Shown here piece after piece: positions 50,947 through 64,000 of a DNA stretch of 64,000 nucleotides (position 1 is its first letter; the number at the start of each line of letters is the position of its first letter). The position numbers were made by a program, and so were the translations under genes. The stretch lies in assembly GCA_905250125.1 (NCBI GenBank), contig CAJNOL010000110.1, forward strand, positions 8,800 to 72,799, read 5' to 3'. Below the pieces are notes generated by a model that saw only the letters and a list, made by a program, of their open reading frames with translations, was not told the origin of the DNA and did not search any database. The DNA comes from Rotaria sordida (Eukaryota; Rotifera; Eurotatoria; Philodinida; Philodinidae).

Positions 50947-53355
50947 TGAAATTTTTTAAGGTGTAGATGAAGAATTGATGCACATAGTTTTTAAATGACA
51001 ACTTCCCTTTGGGAAAAATTGAGCAAAAAAAATTTAAAGCTAGTAGTATAAATGAGACGGTAAAGTAGATACAGCGAAAATCTTTAAAGAAGAAAGAAAT
51101 GTACATAGGGCAATCAAAAAGTTTTGAGAACTAATAACATCACGTTAATAAGAAGTACATTATATTTATTTGTCTACAGCAACGATTAGAAGACATCATA
51201 ACAATGTTCGATAGTAAGTTCGATTTACTTTTGAATAATTTTTTTGTATTCATCGACGTGTGTCAAACTAATTGCTCGGTTATTGCTTAGTTAAATTTAT
51301 TGCATCTAGGTAGATATTTAATCTATATTCTAAAGTGGTTGAATGACAGAAGCTCAGACGAAGCGAAGTCAATTGAACGTGTCTGATAGACTATATTTAT
51401 AAACATTTTCTGCTCATTTTTAACAAACTAGATACAATAATCAGAAATCTAATTTCGATGGAAAGTCTAAATATCCATTGGTTCACTTAGCTTACATTTC
51501 ATCAAAGCTGTTGATAAGAGAGAAATATATCCTCTCCGAAGAAATCGCCCAATCATTCAAAGTTTTGCTAGGTTTATGAAAAATTGTATATACAACAAGA
51601 AAAATATGTTTAGATAATACGAAGACCAAAATATTGAGACGAAATGAAATAAATTCAATCGACAGTTCTTATTGCTTGTTCTCACTGCTAAACAAAGGCT
51701 TTCGTATTGTACCGAATCTGAATATGTTAAAACTATTGAAGAGCTCTTTTATTTTCTCGAATAAAAAGTTTCGTATTCATATGTATATAATATGCACAAT
51801 ATACTAAATTAAAAAATAAATCGAGTATGATTCGTATGAATTTGGCAGAAATATGAAAATAAATGGTAATTAAGAATGTAATAGTCATAGAACATCTTAA
51901 TTTTATCAATGTCATATGAAAGTTATACACTCAATTATTTATTCAATGACCATTTATCCTCGTCTTCCTACTGAATTCTTAAAAAACATATTTAATTCAT
52001 TTTGATCTTATTATCTATTTATGTGTTAGGTATTTTCAATGGATGATAAGATCTACTCAACAACAATTACTTCACAAGCAGATGAGATAACTCCATGAAT
52101 CCCTTACTGCGGCGTACTTGTCTCGCTGTGGGACACAAACCGATCCAGCAAGTTCAGTGATCCGGTGACCATCAGGTGCTCGTAAACAAAGACCGTAATG
52201 ACCAATTTTAGTCTTTACTATTTCATTTTTTCTAAGGAATGAATAAAACTTAAAAACTGAGAGTCATCAAATGAGTACGAATTTCGTTAGTTTAAAAATA
52301 ATTTCAATTTGTAACATAGAGCTCTGTGATAATAAACAGCGACAGTTTCAAAACAAACATTCATGATTACTCATGTTAATTAATAATCAATTCAAGAAAT
52401 AATTTAACATTCAAATTTTAGTTTTAAAAAATAGCAATTAAAATGTGTCTGAACTGAATGTTGTGAAAGGAAATCTGAAAAGCAACCTGATAAAATGTGA
52501 ATAAATTCATTCTTCATATTTCGTTGTTTAGATTTTTTCTAAGCTAAATTCTACTTGCAGATTGATAATTCTTTTCAAATATACATATATATTTTTTTTT
52601 GCTTTCGTCTCAAAGTAATCTGAAAATAATACAGAAAAAGTTTAAATCGTTTTTTTCTCAATTCTATGTATCTCTCTATCTAAAATTAATCGAAAATCAA
52701 AAGCTACACTTCATTTTCACTTGAACTATTTCCAATGATGCCATCTATATGAGATAATATAACTCTCTGAGTTATCGATCTCAGAACTACATTAACTGTA
52801 TGTCATAATTGATTTCAAATAACTCTTATGGATAGCAAGGAAACTTTAACATGCTTTTTGTATTTATAAAAAGGAAAGCAGCTTTATCGCATCAAGATTA
52901 ATCGATCATTTTTATTTGCTCTTGGATAAAACATTGGTTAGTTGACGAAAATCGCCAAATTTCTATGACATGGATGAAATTGAATAATAGAATACTGATA
53001 TTTCTTAAATGCGAATATTTATTAGAAAGGTATCATGACTGTGAATTTTCACAATACTCAATAAATAGAACTCGATGTCATCTCTAATAATATATTCGAT
53101 ATACATAGACACTCTTCTTTCTTTGGTTTCATCGAATAATGTAGCTACTAAATGGCAGAAAGCCTAATGAGTTGATCGCATTTTCCTTTTTTGGCATTGT
53201 ATTAGATCGTCCGTCACGTACACAGACGAATCATTGTTGTCACAGATTCTTTTGATTAACTCATTGGTAGTTTTTGACTATTAAACATTGTCTATTATAC
53301 GCGGACACTATATATAAGGTGGTAATAATTATACGTTTTCATTTCAAATATTGAA
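50947..53355. other. Intergenic, no gene recognised
   Basis: Mostly AT-rich. A less AT-rich block at 52080-52200 stands out and has an open minus-strand stretch (LCLRAPDGHRITELAGS), but no splice sites or homology I trust. Around 51110-51135, GGGCAATCAAAAAGTTTTGAGA resembles a mariner terminal sequence without a visible partner. Confidence 0.5.
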
Positions 53356-56300
53356 ATGAAAAAAATGACTCGATTAGAAGACTTATCTAACGAAATATTC
53401 TTCGAAATATTTGATTATTTACATGCACTTGATATTTTTACGGCGTTTTCAACACTCAATCAACGTATTACATTGATACTTTCTTCAATTCCACTTCATA
53501 TTGTCGTTTCCTCATCTCATTGTCATCGTCAAATAAAATTTCTTTCTTTCTATCTTATCAATCATGCACATCAAGTAGTTTCAATTTCTCTTGAAGATTC
53601 AATTCGTGATTTTACATCTGTTATTTCTTTCTTTTTCATTCAACATACATTTGAAAATCTTGAACACTGTTCACTTTACTCATCATATTGGTCAATACAA
53701 TCGCGAACTGCATTGGAACAATTAAAAAATCTTATTAAACTTAGATCGCTTCGATTTATCGTAACAAATCATATGCAACTTTATGAAAAAGAGAAACAAT
53801 ATATAAGTCAAACTATTTTAACACATCAATCATTTTCACTTCGCTCGCTCGATTTTGTATTTTACTTCAATCATTCTCATTTAACAACTGCCGTTACTCT
53901 TAACTGGACATTAACATCAATGTCTTTAACATTTTATGATTTACCTCGTCGATTATCAATTTATTGTGTTCTACATGTATTTCATATTTATCGTGCATTA
54001 AGACGTTTACGTGTACTTATATCAATTCCTACAAATCCAAATATTTATCATGCATAGTACGTTTTTTATGAAATGATATGATTTCGTATTAGACTATTGG
54101 TGGGAGCGTTGTAATTACCGTAAGAAAGATGATCACAAACATGACTTGAACTATGATATATAGATCTCATTTTCATGTACAAACCCATGTATCCAACGAG
54201 GCCGATTTTGAAAACTGATACAGTCGTCTCACAAATCTATTTTCCTTCCAATATCAAAATCTGCATATATATGCGTTGTTGCATTAACAACACTTATATC
54301 CCTCAACAGAGTAAAGATCTGTTGTGTTTAGTTCTATATTCTAAAACGAATCTGAACTCCTTTCTTTTATGGACACCCCTCGTTGGGTTGACAAGTTTAC
54401 TGATAATTCACTCGTTGTTCTTCATTTTCATTGACTTTTTTTCTGAATTGAAAATTGCTGCCAATATAGTCAGTCATTAAAATAAAAGGAAAATAAAATA
54501 CCATATCTTTATGCATAATTATACATATATCTGATATTGACTATTTTCTACAAGATTATAAATTAATGAATTGTTTTTTTTTCTACGTTGATCATTTAAC
54601 AACTGTATGCAAATAATAATGCATGACTCTACTCGTTCTCATTAACATCATGAATGTAATGTTTTATCTGTCGAAATATATTTCAATCATTCACATTTCC
54701 ATGAAAGCTCTGCAATATTTTCTATAAAAAGAAATCAACTTTCCTTTTTGTCCAAGACTATCTGCAAATTGAGAGAAGAAAAAAAATAGAATTAAATGTT
54801 CTCGCTAATATTTTATGTTTCTAATCATTGAAAACAGGTTAAAAAAGTCATTGGGTCATTATTTTTATTTAGTGCGCCAATGTTACCAGCAGCTTTCCAA
54901 GATAATTTACCAGTACTTCCATACTTGAAATTTTTTGATTTACAAACAATAACAATGTGCAATATTGACTCACTTAGTGTTATTCTTCGTTGTATGCCTA
55001 ATCTTCGTCAATTTATTTTCACTATTACGTCATCTAAACGAATCTCTCGTTATATTCGTGATTTGCTCGATGGTTATAAATGGCAACAGTTACTGATGAG
55101 TCACGCATTAAATTTAAAAAAATTTGATTTTCTTATTAGCTTATTCAGTATGCGAGCTGTAATAAACATGGATGATATTGTTCATTCATTTCAATATTTT
55201 GTTGAACATTATGATGGTTGGCATATGTCTGTTGAATGTTCAAGACTTTGGACTGAAAAATTAAGTAAAATAATAAAAGATATTATTGAGTAAAACTGGT
55301 TATTAATTTATATGATTTTTTTTTTTTGTAGAAGAATGTATCAGTTTGCGAACTCTAACATATTCAACTAATAGACAAGAATACAATTCTCTAGAACCAA
55401 GCATGATACTTGGAACATTGCATGTACAATCGACATTAATAACAGATGATCAATATCACAATTTTCATCAGCATAACACAAAATTAAAAGTTATTGTACC
55501 TATACATATAGCAATAACTGGTAATCTACCATCTTCTGCACCATTTCAAAATGTTCAACATCTTGTGATCGTATTTCAACAGTCAACATTAACATTATGG
55601 GAAAATTTATTGAAACTCAGTAAGAAGAACATATTTATTTCATTAATTCCTTGAGATTGCACAATTGAATCATGTTATTTGTTTACTTTTATTTAGTTTC
55701 TATGTATCATCAGGAAAATGATGAAATTGGCTCTAAACAATATGTGAATGTACTTAAGAGTTATGTAGATTTATCTACAATAAAGAGAATAGATTTTGAA
55801 CCAAAGAATGATATATCTCAACTTTATTATATTGAACAGATCTTATTGTAAGTTAAATTTTATTTTTTTGTCAAACCCTATAATATATTTCGTTTTGAAA
55901 TGAATTGATTTTAAAGAGAATATATTTTAATAGTTGAGAATTTTTCACTATAGATAAAGTCCAATAGATTGGTTCCGAGTAATTTGTTATAAAGACTTTT
56001 TTCAGTATAAAGTATAGTGGTGAAGATTGCATATTTTATGAATGACAAATAAGCATTAATTGCACGATATTTGGAATGATTTTACTTTATAATTTTCAAG
56101 TTTTAGTCGATTCTATGTATGCTAGTCCACATACTTAGAGTTTTGTACAACGTAGTATAGTTTGAAACAGACACATCTCAACAAAATTGTATTAATAAGG
56201 ATTAGAAGTATTTGTTTTAATTTGAATGATTCTCATTAGATGTATCTAGAGAAAACGGTTGAATCTCGTTTTTTTCGAATGGAAATCAATAATAAGATTC

Positions 56301-56799
56301 ATTATTTAATATTTAAGTCTTCCTGTTTTTTTTTTGTTGTAGGCTATCTTCAAATATCATTGAACTTAAGATTGGTACTCAATTGTTTCTGTCTTTGACT
56401 TTATTCGATAATCCATCGCTTATGTCCATTTTCAATCAATTACAAACACTAGAATTATTAACAGAAAATGTTGACGGATTAGAATTATTAACAGCTAATG
56501 TGTATTTTTCTTTAAAATATGCATCAAAATTAATTCAACATTTTTCTTCACTTACCGATATTCGACTTCAGGTATATTCATTTGATATATGTGCACGTCT
56601 TGTTGATATTCTTCTTGACGGATTGGTCACTTTGCTTTATCTTAAAATATATTTTGTCAATGGTGTAGTATTTGACAATCCAAATCTACGTGATTATATT
56701 ATTGAAAAGCGTCATCAAGCATTTCCATGCAGAAACTTCAACAATGATCATGTCATTGTCATACTCCAGAAACAATCATTGGAAATTTATCTCGCATGA
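53356..56799 (+). CDS. Second F-box protein with LRR-like region
   Basis: Five exons fit one frame: 53356-54056, 54873-55264, 55332-55619, 55697-55847 and 56343-56799, total 662 residues. The in-phase solution needs the internal donor at 55265, not the GTAAAA at 55290, and the acceptor at 54871-54872. The F-box LEDLSNEIFFEIFDYLHALDIF opens the protein. The rest is Leu-rich with FDL/LRTL-type repeats. It shows the same layout as the gene at 38391-40812 but differs strongly in sequence and intron positions. Predicted to be an SCF ubiquitin-ligase substrate adaptor in cytosol or nucleus; the target is unknown. The long first intron (816 bases) has no feature I can name. Confidence 0.85.
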
Positions 56800-58243
56800 C
56801 TTCATCTATCTATGTTTTTTTTCTTGAATAAGTGTTAAATAAAATAAAGTGAATCGTTAATCCATTTGAAAAGTTGATCCATAGTCAAAGAAAAACCTGT
56901 CTGACATAGAAAAAAAATCAGTTCTGTACATGATATAATTATTTTACCAAACGGCTTCTTTTTGTTTTCGCTTAATTTTCTAAGTTCATGATCGAATCAG
57001 TCTCATGTAACAATTGAATATCAATAAATTCAATAACTGCAGAAATGCAAATTCATTGAAATACTTCCTTATCACACGAACATGCATAAACACTCATTGT
57101 CTCAAAAAGAATTGATAACCGAAAATCATTCAAACAGTAAATATAACTACATTCAAAAAATGATACGCTTAATAAAAGGTCTATCTTCTATATTTATTAT
57201 GTTTTGGAACTTTGAGAATAAAAAAAGTACCATGAAAGGAAGCAACAAGTTATTTAAATTCAGAGAAATTGCGAAGAGTCTACAAAAACACCGGCTTTCC
57301 GCATTGTTTCCACTTTTTACTCGTTCTATTTCCGCTATTCTGACTTGAGACGATGGCAATCTAATCATAATATACATTTTATTGTATAAGGTCATATGTA
57401 TGTAATTTCTAAACGCTCAATCGCATAGAATTTTTAATCACTGATGGAACACTAAAATCGAAATATTAATTCTTTGAATAGGCGATAATTTAAGAAAATT
57501 AAATCTATATACTATAACGCAAATATCTATCGAAATTCAAATTGGATGAGATCTCTATGTTGAAAAAACTCATATCGTCATGTTTTATTACTTCTAATAT
57601 GACTTAAGTACGTGTTGCTTTCTAGTGAGATTTTATGCTAAAAATAATATCAATAATGTGGTGGTAAATCTGTTTTTTCTTTTCTTTTAATTGAATTTTC
57701 CATTAGAAATTATAAGCTAAACTATAGTAATAAAACCGAATAATTGATCACACCTATATTTAGTTGTATTACATATATCTTCAAGGCAATTATATTGTTT
57801 GCTTGGTTTGGCTCAAAGAAAAAAAGAAAGAAAGTTAATGATCATGATCGTATTTTTTACATACAAGAATAAACATGTTAAATGAATTCAATAAATGGCG
57901 TTACATTATAAATGAACAATGATGCGGAAGATCTTTCAAAGCAATATAGTCAGGTACATATACGAAATTTCTAACTAATCAACTCATACAAAAACCTGTA
58001 TACATAAATTTGTCAATACATATGCAATTAGATTTTCTACAGTTTAAAATAATCTCTTCATCTTTATAAGAAAATACTATCTGTTATTATAATGCATTTT
58101 CTAATATAATATTTCTTTAAAGAATTGCGTTGTTTTTAACAAAAAAAAATACAATATTCAAATAAATAATGATTATTTCATTAAAACTAAATATTTTTGC
58201 AATTTAAATCTGAATAATATTGTAAGAGAGTCTATTCTTTGAA
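56800..58243. other. Intergenic, no gene recognised
   Basis: AT-rich, low-information sequence. The frames at 57082-57348 and 57153-57395 are opposite-strand shadows without homology. Confidence 0.6.
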
Positions 58244-58888
58244 TAAAGGATGTTTCATAAGTTATGGGCCTATAAAATCTCGAAATTGAACAGTTTTTTT
58301 TTTATATGAATTTTACTGAACTATGAATTCATTGTATGTAACGTAACGCAGTTACACAAAACGATACACAGTATCTAGAGTGTAGATGTGACTGTCCTCT
58401 GTACCTGCATCCTAATTATCATGTTTCTTCTGTTTATATCACTATTATTAAAACTTTCTTTAACATGGCATTCCAATTCGTTAAACAAAGTTCATCCACT
58501 CAATCAACCGAATTAGAAAACACTATTATCTTTCCTTGCTCATCTCGATCTATTTTTCTGCATCGTTCAAATTGTAATTCTCACCTAATCTTTTCAATTT
58601 TTTTCTATGTTTCCTCTTTTTTTCGCTACAATATGTGCTAGAAAACTTTTACGAAATGTAAATTGTCAGAACTGATAAGATCAATTCACTCAAATAAAAG
58701 CTCTTCATAATAACAAAAATTACTATTATTATTAAAAGAAATAATATCATCGGATAATATGTCATTTAAAACATCATCCTAAATTTTCGAAGCTCGTATA
58801 GAATATAATCACATAGGGATCACTCTTTGTTTACACATATAAATTAATTTTCATTTAGATCCAGAACTTATGGAACACTTTTTTATAT
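58244..58888. mobile_element. Mariner-like non-autonomous element
   Basis: Left end GGATGTTTCATAAGTTATGGG (from about 58248) and right end, read on the minus strand, AGTGTTCCATAAGTTCTGG (about 58860-58882) are imperfect terminal inverted repeats of about 20 bases, with TA near both outer edges. The pattern TGTTyCATAAGTT.TGG is typical of mariner-type ends. The ~600-base interior has no transposase frame. Confidence 0.6.
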
Positions 58889-59304
58889 ATAATTTGCTTT
58901 TATAAATTATGTTTACTATATGCAACAACGAATTTAGAGGAGGGCGCTAAGGACAATTGCCCACTTTCCAAAAGATTTTTCTCATTTTTTTTCCCAGCAG
59001 AAAAGCCTTAATAATGAGTTAATATTATCTCTAATGAGCTTTAAAATATGTTTTGTAATCATGATCACCTTCTATCATAAAAATCTTCAATCTATCACTG
59101 AATATATGGAATATATAAATAAGCATATGTTAGTTGAGTAATTCTTTTTTTGATAAAATGATGTCACTACTTTCTAGTTAAAAGAAATTGTTCTTAATTC
59201 TGATTGGTGTTTAATACTTCTGTCTTTCTATTTATTGCCGTCATTATTTCTAACATCATGTAATCACAAACGTTTTTTTTTATTTTCTTTTCAATATCTT
59301 AAAT

Positions 59305-60057
59305 ATGGATAATACAAATACGGATAATCCATATGATGTTCTATTCGAACGTTCATTAGCAGTTATTATACGTGAATATGGTTTTGATAATATTGAATTA
59401 TCTGCTTATCATCAATTTCTTGATATATCAAATACAATTCTACGTCGATTATTACTTAATGTTAAAAATTTTATGGAAATTCAATCACGTACAGAACCAT
59501 GTCCAGCAGATCTTGCACGTTCATTACAAATGATGAATGTTAAATTATCATCATTACAACAAACATATAATCATCCAATAAAACATCGTCTTCGTTCACC
59601 TGATCGTCAAACTGAAACACATCCAATGAAATTATTTCGTGTTACATCAACAACAAATAATACATCACGTAAACATCGTCCTATATATATACCTGATTTT
59701 TTACCTGAATTTCCTGATCCACATACATTTATATCAAGTGAAACATATGCTGATTTACGTAAAGATTATCCACGTGTTCGACATTTATTAGCTGATCAAC
59801 GTCGTGCATTACAACGTTCATTAGTTAAATTTAAATTACAAACAAATGAAAAATTATCTGTTATTAATACACATGGAACTAATATTAATGATTATTATCT
59901 TATTAAAAATACTATTTCACCATTACCCTATCTATCAGCTTTATTACCACAAGATCAAATGGAATCTGAAAGTACAGAAACTATAGAAGATGAAACAGTA
60001 GCTAATATATCACATAGAACAAAATCTTTATCAGCAACAGATGATGGTGAAATGTAA
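59305..60057 (+). CDS. TAF8: TAF8, TFIID subunit
   Basis: A single exon of 250 codons. The N-terminus (LFERSLAVIIREYGFDNIELSA to RRLLLNV) is a histone-fold/bromo-associated domain that pairs with TAF10. Near residue 130 is the TAF8 C-terminal signature PIYIPDFLPEFPDPHTFI followed by SSETY, the TAF2-contact region. The tail is acidic and Thr-rich. TAF8 is a core subunit of the general transcription factor TFIID in the nucleus. It is shorter than the ~310-residue vertebrate protein. It heads a same-strand run with CARHSP1 and PSMC1. Confidence 0.92.
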   Translation: MDNTNTDNPYDVLFERSLAVIIREYGFDNIELSAYHQFLDISNTILRRLLLNVKNFMEIQSRTEPCPADLARSLQMMNVKLSSLQQTYNHPIKHRLRSPDRQTETHPMKLFRVTSTTNNTSRKHRPIYIPDFLPEFPDPHTFISSETYADLRKDYPRVRHLLADQRRALQRSLVKFKLQTNEKLSVINTHGTNINDYYLIKNTISPLPYLSALLPQDQMESESTETIEDETVANISHRTKSLSATDDGEM

Positions 60058-60927
60058 TTAGGTAAGCTATAAAATAAATTGTTCTTTTTATGTAATTGTA
60101 TATGTTTCTCTTTTTTTTTTTTTTTGGTTTGTTTACAAAAAAAAAGAAAAATAACTAATGAAATGATCTTTTTTTTCTTTTTGTTGTAGATTATATGAAA
60201 ATATTGTAACTTAAATGAGGTTTTTAGTTGAGAGAGTAAGATGTGAATGAAATTTTTTCAAGCTGAAATTTAATTATTAAAATACTTTTGATATTTAAAA
60301 CCTATGTGATAATTAGGAAATAAAGAAAAAAAAAAGAATGAATTTATGTTTAAGAATTATATGATGTAAAAAAACAAAAAAAAAAAATGTCTATTGAAGA
60401 TTTTTAATTAATCATAGATATTAAAGAATTTCTGACGAGAATTAAAAATTTTTATAATAATCAAGTAAAATCTGTTCTATTCTATAAAACTATAATTTGA
60501 AAATTAATTTAGATTTTGATGAAGAAATCTCGTATGAAAATGAAGCTTTAATTCGATTGATTTTTATTTTGTGTTTGACAAAATAACAATTATTAAACTA
60601 TTTATTGATATCTTTAATTCAAAGTTTTGATTTGAATTCTATACTTAATTATTATAAAATTTTTATAACAAAATTCTTTGTTTTTGTTCACTTCATCAAG
60701 TCTCAAGCTTTGTCTAATCCAACATCAAATATCTCGAAATATAATCATTTTCTTTTAAAATTAAAAATTAATAATATGCGTGATCAGAATTAATAGATTG
60801 TTTTATTTTGTATACTTAAGTTACGAATGAAACTTCACTCTATTGTTTATTTGGTTTTTTTACTCTTGGTTAAATAACCTTTGATTTAAATATTTTTATA
60901 TTCTAGATCTAATCTTCTTTTTTTTCT
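60058..60927. other. Spacer between TAF8 and CARHSP1
   Basis: Probable TAF8 3' UTR with poly-T tracts, then AT-rich sequence. TTCTAG lies at 60901-60906, 21 bases before the CARHSP1 ATG: a 3' splice-site-like motif with no upstream exon seen. Confidence 0.5.
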
Positions 60928-61783
60928 ATGTCTCATACATCATCATCATCATCAGCTGCATCACATTCACCTCGTTTTGGGGATCGTTTATCACAGCCTT
61001 CTATTCCAAGACGTGAACGAACACTTTCACAGTAAGAATTTTTGTTTTCTAAATAGACTTGTCATCATGAAAAAATGTACCCATGATCTCTATATCATTC
61101 GACATCCAGTACAAGAATTATTATTCACTTTATTAAAAGGAAAAGATTCTTGATATTCAAAAGTTTTAATTTCTTGCTTTACGTATAAGATCTATACTAG
61201 AAAACAAAAGAAACCCTAGATAGTATATCTTATTCTAATAAAAATTTATTATTCTATTATTAAATACGGCTAATTTAAATAATAAATATTAATTCTTTTT
61301 ATGATTTAGATGTGAACGTGCATTACAAAGTCCATCATATGAAGGTACAATTGAAGAATTTTGTCGTGAACGAGGTCATGGTTATATTCGACCACATGAT
61401 CATTCAAATGAATTAATTTTTGTACATGTTTCTGAGTAACTATGTTTTTTGTTTTTTTGCTGACAAATTATTTTATTTTAATTTTTTTAATATATCTATT
61501 CAGTATTGATGATGATTATGTACCAAAAAAAGGTGATATTGTTTCATTTAAAAAAATGTTAATGCCACCAAAAAATGAAAAAGTTATGGCCGTACATATA
61601 AAACTTCTTCATTTAGCTGAAGGTGTTAAACATGAATCATGGGAAGAAGCTGTTGAACATGATATGGAACATCGACGACCATCAAAAACAAATTCAATAC
61701 CACTTATACAAGATACAGATGAAAATAATGATCATATACAACAGGTTTTATCTCATAGATCATCTGTTACTCATATTGATTAA
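60928..61783 (+). CDS. CARHSP1: CARHSP1/CSDC2-type cold-shock-domain protein
   Basis: Three exons (60928-61031, 61310-61435 and 61504-61783) join in phase to give about 169 residues. After a Ser-rich start (SHSPRFGDRL, with RRERTLSQ resembling the phosphorylation region of CARHSP1) comes a cold-shock domain. RNP1 corresponds to GHGYIRPHD and RNP2 to LIFVHVSD; DDYVPKKGDIVSF and PPKNEKVMAVHI match the family closely, then HLAEGVKHESWEEAV. Members bind mRNA (AU-rich elements, histone mRNAs) in the cytoplasm and are controlled by phosphorylation. The C-terminal ~45 residues are an acidic, Ser-rich tail not seen in vertebrate members as I remember them. Confidence 0.92.
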
Positions 61784-62019
61784 ATTTAACAAAACTTAAT
61801 TTCATAGATTTGACAAAAAAAAAACACATGAATATGTTTCTTTCTCTTGTTTATATGTGTACTGTCTATGTATGTAACCCATCATCTCTTTATTATGATG
61901 AGCTCAATTTAGAAAAACCATTAAAACATTATATATAAATATATATATATTCATTATTCTTGATATGACTAATCGATTTTGTTTTTCTCTAGATTTATTA
62001 ATTGATTTATATTTAAATT

Positions 62020-63994
<1,975 letters not shown>

Positions 63995-64000
63995 TAGAAA

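Noticed and set aside
51110..51140. Mariner-like terminal sequence GGGCAATCAAAAAGTTTTGAGA
   Set aside because: No inverted partner found within 2 kb and no transposase fragment.
52080..52200. GC-richer block that looks like an exon or tRNA
   Set aside because: It does not fold as a tRNA, and its best frame (LCLRAPDGHRITELAGS) has no recognisable family or flanking splice sites.

Overview
This window looks like nuclear DNA of a small AT-rich invertebrate. The genes have many short GT-AG introns, compact exons and recognisable metazoan products: a Cys-loop receptor, an adhesion GPCR, NCKAP1, VPS33A, TAF8, CARHSP1, Rpt2/PSMC1 and alpha-tubulin. My best guess is a bdelloid rotifer. The reasons are the divergent F-box/LRR-like genes, a kinesin-light-chain-type TPR fragment, an intronless bacterial-type serine beta-lactamase-fold gene, and 3' splice-site-like motifs just before several start codons that have no visible upstream exon. 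The clade is inference, not proof.

Layout. 1-3656: AT-rich, no gene seen, a few repeats and a 13-G run. 3657-5496 (-): pentameric ligand-gated ion channel subunit with an unusual pore entrance. 6839-9610 (-): adhesion GPCR with an intact GPS. 9611-16642: gene-poor, with an inverted-repeat block upstream of the GPCR, a Tc1/mariner-type foldback element nested in another inverted-repeat element, a hAT transposase remnant and a ~90-bp tandem repeat. 16643-17054 (-): small secreted protein that looks like a calcitonin-type neuropeptide precursor. 18220-19698 (+): intronless, secreted, probably GPI-anchored serine beta-lactamase-fold protein with a C-terminal beta-domain. 20693-25152 (-): tandem pair of ABHD4/5-type hydrolases, one with an intact Ser nucleophile and one with Ser changed to Gly. 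25602-28802 (+): VPS33A. 28952-36189 (+): NCKAP1. Both genes have long introns carrying copies of one foldback repeat family. 38391-40812 (+): F-box protein. 41097-43161 (+): divergent alpha-tubulin (no K40). 43306-43933 (-): small Pro/Tyr-rich protein converging on it. 46389-47703 (+): disordered protein of unknown function. 50706-50936 (-): TPR fragment ending at an assembly gap. 53356-56799 (+): second F-box protein. 58244-58888: mariner-like non-autonomous element. 59305-60057 (+): TAF8. 60928-61783 (+): CARHSP1/CSDC2. 62020-end (+): PSMC1, cut by the window edge.

How the genes relate. VPS33A-NCKAP1, the two ABHD genes, and TAF8-CARHSP1-PSMC1 are same-strand runs. Downstream members often start a few bases after a pyrimidine-rich tract ending in AG, as expected if the mRNAs receive a trans-spliced leader. 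The two receptor genes share a ~52-bp block far upstream. The candidate peptide precursor and the two receptors make the first third of the window look like a neuronal or sensory gene neighbourhood, but nothing in the sequence ties them into one pathway.
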